Positions 62,431-64,000 of a stretch of DNA of 64,000 nucleotides are shown piece by piece. The translations under genes were made by a program, and so were the position numbers. The notes under the pieces are model-generated. The model ran no database searches. It saw nothing but the letters and a program-made list of their open reading frames with translations, and was not told where the DNA came from. Each line of letters begins with the position of its first letter. The first letter of the stretch is position 1. This DNA is from Candidatus Nitricoxidivorans perseverans. GTDB taxonomy: Bacteria; Pseudomonadota; Gammaproteobacteria; Burkholderiales; Rhodocyclaceae. Location: assembly GCA_030246985.1 (NCBI GenBank), contig CP107246.1:2048282-2112281 (forward strand). The letters are read 5' to 3'.

Positions 62431-63633
62431 ATGGAGAATCTCAAGACTTCCGCCGACGTGCTGTTCATCCTGCTCGGCGCCATCATGATCCTGGCCATGC
62501 ATGCCGGCTTTGCCTTCCTCGAGCTGGGCACGGTGCGCAAGAAGAACCAGGTCAACGCCCTCGTGAAAATTCTGGTCGACTTCTCGATGTCGACCTTGGC
62601 CTATTTCTTCATCGGCTACGGCATCGCCTACGGCGTCAATTTCTTCGCCGGCGCGGAAACGCTCGCACAGAAGAGCGGCTACGAAATGGTCAAGTTCTTC
62701 TTTCTGCTGACCTTCGCCGCGGCGATCCCCGCCATCGTTTCCGGCGGCATCGCCGAGCGGGCAAGATTCAATCCGCAGCTCGCGGCGACCTTCCTGCTGG
62801 TCGGTTTCGTCTACCCCTTCTTCGAGGGCATCGCCTGGAACAATGCCTACGGCGTCCAGGACTGGCTCAAGACCAGCTTCGGCGAGAATTTCCATGACTT
62901 CGCCGGCTCCGTGGTCGTGCATGCCGTCGGCGGCTGGATCGGGCTGGCGGCGGTGCTCATGCTCGGCGCGCGACGCGGCCGCTACACCAAGGACGGCGCC
63001 GTCGCGGCCCATCCGCCCTCCAACATTCCCTTTCTGGCGTTGGGCGCGTGGATTCTGACGGTCGGCTGGTTCGGCTTCAACGTGATGAGCGCGCAGACCA
63101 TCGACAAGGTCTCCGGTCTGGTGGCGATGAATTCCCTGATGGCCATGGTCGGCGGCACGCTGGTCGCCCTGTGGGCCGGTAGGAACGACCCCGGTTTCGT
63201 GCATAACGGTCCGTTGGCCGGGCTGGTCGCCGTGTGCGCGGGCTCCGACCTCATGCATCCCCTCGGTGCGCTCGTCACCGGCGGCATCGCCGGCGGCCTG
63301 TTCGTCATGATGTTCACCCTGACCCAGAACCGCTGGAAGATCGACGACGTGCTCGGCGTCTGGCCGCTGCACGGCCTATGCGGCGCCTGGGGCGGCATCG
63401 CCGCCGGCATCTTCGGCTTGAAGGGCCTGGGCGGGCTGGGCGGCGTTTCCTTCATGAGCCAGCTCGTCGGCACCCTCATGGGCGTGGGTATCGCCCTGGC
63501 CGGCGGCTTCGCGGTCTACGGACTGCTCAAGAAGACGGTCGGCATCCGCCTGGATGCCGAGGAGGAATTCAATGGCGCCGACCTGACCATCCACAAGATC
63601 ACGGCGACACCGGAGCGCGAGACGCTGTGGTAA
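62431..63633 (+). CDS. amtB: Ammonium transporter
   Basis: 400 residues, eleven membrane helices. The pore twin histidines are H164 (SVVVHAVGG) and H314 (WPLHGLCGAWGG); FAFLELGTVRKKNQ and GIAERARFN are family motifs. It imports ammonium and is usually blocked by the PII protein GlnK at high nitrogen. No glnK gene is beside it, unlike the common glnK-amtB pair. GGAG lies 9 bases before ATG 62431. NtrC and sigma-54 signals stand upstream. It converges with a hipA-like gene 9 bases downstream. Confidence 0.95.
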   Translation: MENLKTSADVLFILLGAIMILAMHAGFAFLELGTVRKKNQVNALVKILVDFSMSTLAYFFIGYGIAYGVNFFAGAETLAQKSGYEMVKFFFLLTFAAAIPAIVSGGIAERARFNPQLAATFLLVGFVYPFFEGIAWNNAYGVQDWLKTSFGENFHDFAGSVVVHAVGGWIGLAAVLMLGARRGRYTKDGAVAAHPPSNIPFLALGAWILTVGWFGFNVMSAQTIDKVSGLVAMNSLMAMVGGTLVALWAGRNDPGFVHNGPLAGLVAVCAGSDLMHPLGALVTGGIAGGLFVMMFTLTQNRWKIDDVLGVWPLHGLCGAWGGIAAGIFGLKGLGGLGGVSFMSQLVGTLMGVGIALAGGFAVYGLLKKTVGIRLDAEEEFNGADLTIHKITATPERETLW

Positions 63634-63642
63634 ACATCTGCG

Positions 63643-64000
63643 TCACAAGAGCCGGAAATCGGCGGCGATGGATTGAACGGCGTCGCGTGCAAGCCCGGCC
63701 TGCTCGGCAAACTTCGGCCAATCCGCGACCGCATCCAGGACCTTGTCGATGATCTTCGGCGCCGGGCCGATGGCGTAGCGGTCGGCTAGGTGCAACAAGT
63801 CGCTGCGGGTGATGCCGGCAAACTTGCCTTCCACGCCCATCAGGTGCTGATAGGTCCACTCACCTTTGGGGTTGTGGGCGTGGGTGATGTCATAGGCGGG
63901 GGAGAGCCGCCATTCACGCGAGTTGGCCGGGAGCAGGAAGGCGAAGTTCTTGCTGTGGTCGTCGCAGTTGGCGGCGGCGATATTGAAGACCAGACGGCGG
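63643..64000 (-). CDS. HipA-family kinase toxin, C-terminal part only
   Basis: The frame enters from the right edge and ends at 63643, giving the last 118 residues or so. FNIAAANCDDHSKNFAFLL has the catalytic Asp region (DDHSKN) and WRLSPAYDITHAHNPKG the metal-binding Asp of HipA kinases; the rest is the helical end. HipA phosphorylates glutamyl-tRNA synthetase and induces dormancy. The start, and a hipB partner, would be outside the window. A shorter frame from ATG 63840 is only an internal part. Confidence 0.85.
   Translation of the reverse strand, partial: RRLVFNIAAANCDDHSKNFAFLLPANSREWRLSPAYDITHAHNPKGEWTYQHLMGVEGKFAGITRSDLLHLADRYAIGPAPKIIDKVLDAVADWPKFAEQAGLARDAVQSIAADFRLL

Overview
The window is GC-rich chromosomal DNA, almost entirely coding. 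It most likely comes from a betaproteobacterium of the Rhodocyclales or a close relative. This is inferred from gene content and order, not from a marker gene: glnA, a DUF4124 gene, glnL and glnG in a row; birA-coaX; coaE-zapD; a system I ccm operon; and a one-chain pyruvate:ferredoxin-type oxidoreductase next to an Nfn-like flavoprotein. No rRNA, tRNA, CRISPR array or intact insertion sequence was seen.

Layout. (1) 1-27.1 kb is a surface-polysaccharide locus. After a cut-off radical SAM gene on the minus strand, about two dozen plus-strand genes follow, many overlapping by 4 bases. The first half (about 1-16 kb) has methyltransferases, family 2 glycosyltransferases, radical SAM enzymes, polytopic membrane proteins, GT-B-like surface-carbohydrate enzymes and an unusual epimerase-SDR fusion. 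The second half (about 16-27 kb) has a recognisable UDP-N-acetyl-L-fucosamine route (fnlA, an fnlB-like reductase, fnlC), a wbuB-like transferase, an epimerase, an initiating sugar-phosphate transferase and a wbpM/capD-type 4,6-dehydratase. An unrelated AAA/DUF4143 ATPase gene with its own promoter sits between the last two. Base composition changes sharply along the locus, which suggests assembly from several sources.

(2) 27.1-32.2 kb holds nadA, a secreted TPR-CHAT caspase-like protein diverging from it with 6 bases between start codons, and a zinc-type cation diffusion facilitator.

(3) 32.2-36.9 kb is the nitrogen regulation block. glnA has two NtrC-type palindromes and a sigma-54 promoter and ends in a strong terminator; then come a DUF4124 gene and glnL-glnG (NtrB-NtrC). 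The same type of NtrC and sigma-54 signals precede amtB at 62.3 kb, so the regulator encoded here probably controls both glutamine synthetase and the ammonium channel.

(4) 36.9-44.0 kb holds a hybrid histidine kinase with a YfiR-like partner, birA-coaX, an unrecognised 387-residue protein, a short SPOR-family-like remnant, coaE and zapD.

(5) 44.0-52.1 kb is the c-type cytochrome maturation operon ccmABCDEFGHI on the minus strand. It is split between ccmB and ccmC by a 1.8-kb accessory cassette (addiction module, AT-rich unknown gene, broken PIN toxin gene, DUF2442 gene). A second copy of the last 58 bases of ccmB lies next to ccmC. (6) 52.3-60.1 kb encodes a 1653-residue 2-oxoacid:acceptor oxidoreductase and a 932-residue NfnA/NfnB-like fusion, likely passing electrons between 2-oxoacids, ferredoxin and NAD(P). 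(7) 60.1-64.0 kb holds a Nudix-ThiE fusion and mltA (start codons overlap on one CATG), amtB, and the 3' end of a hipA-like gene.
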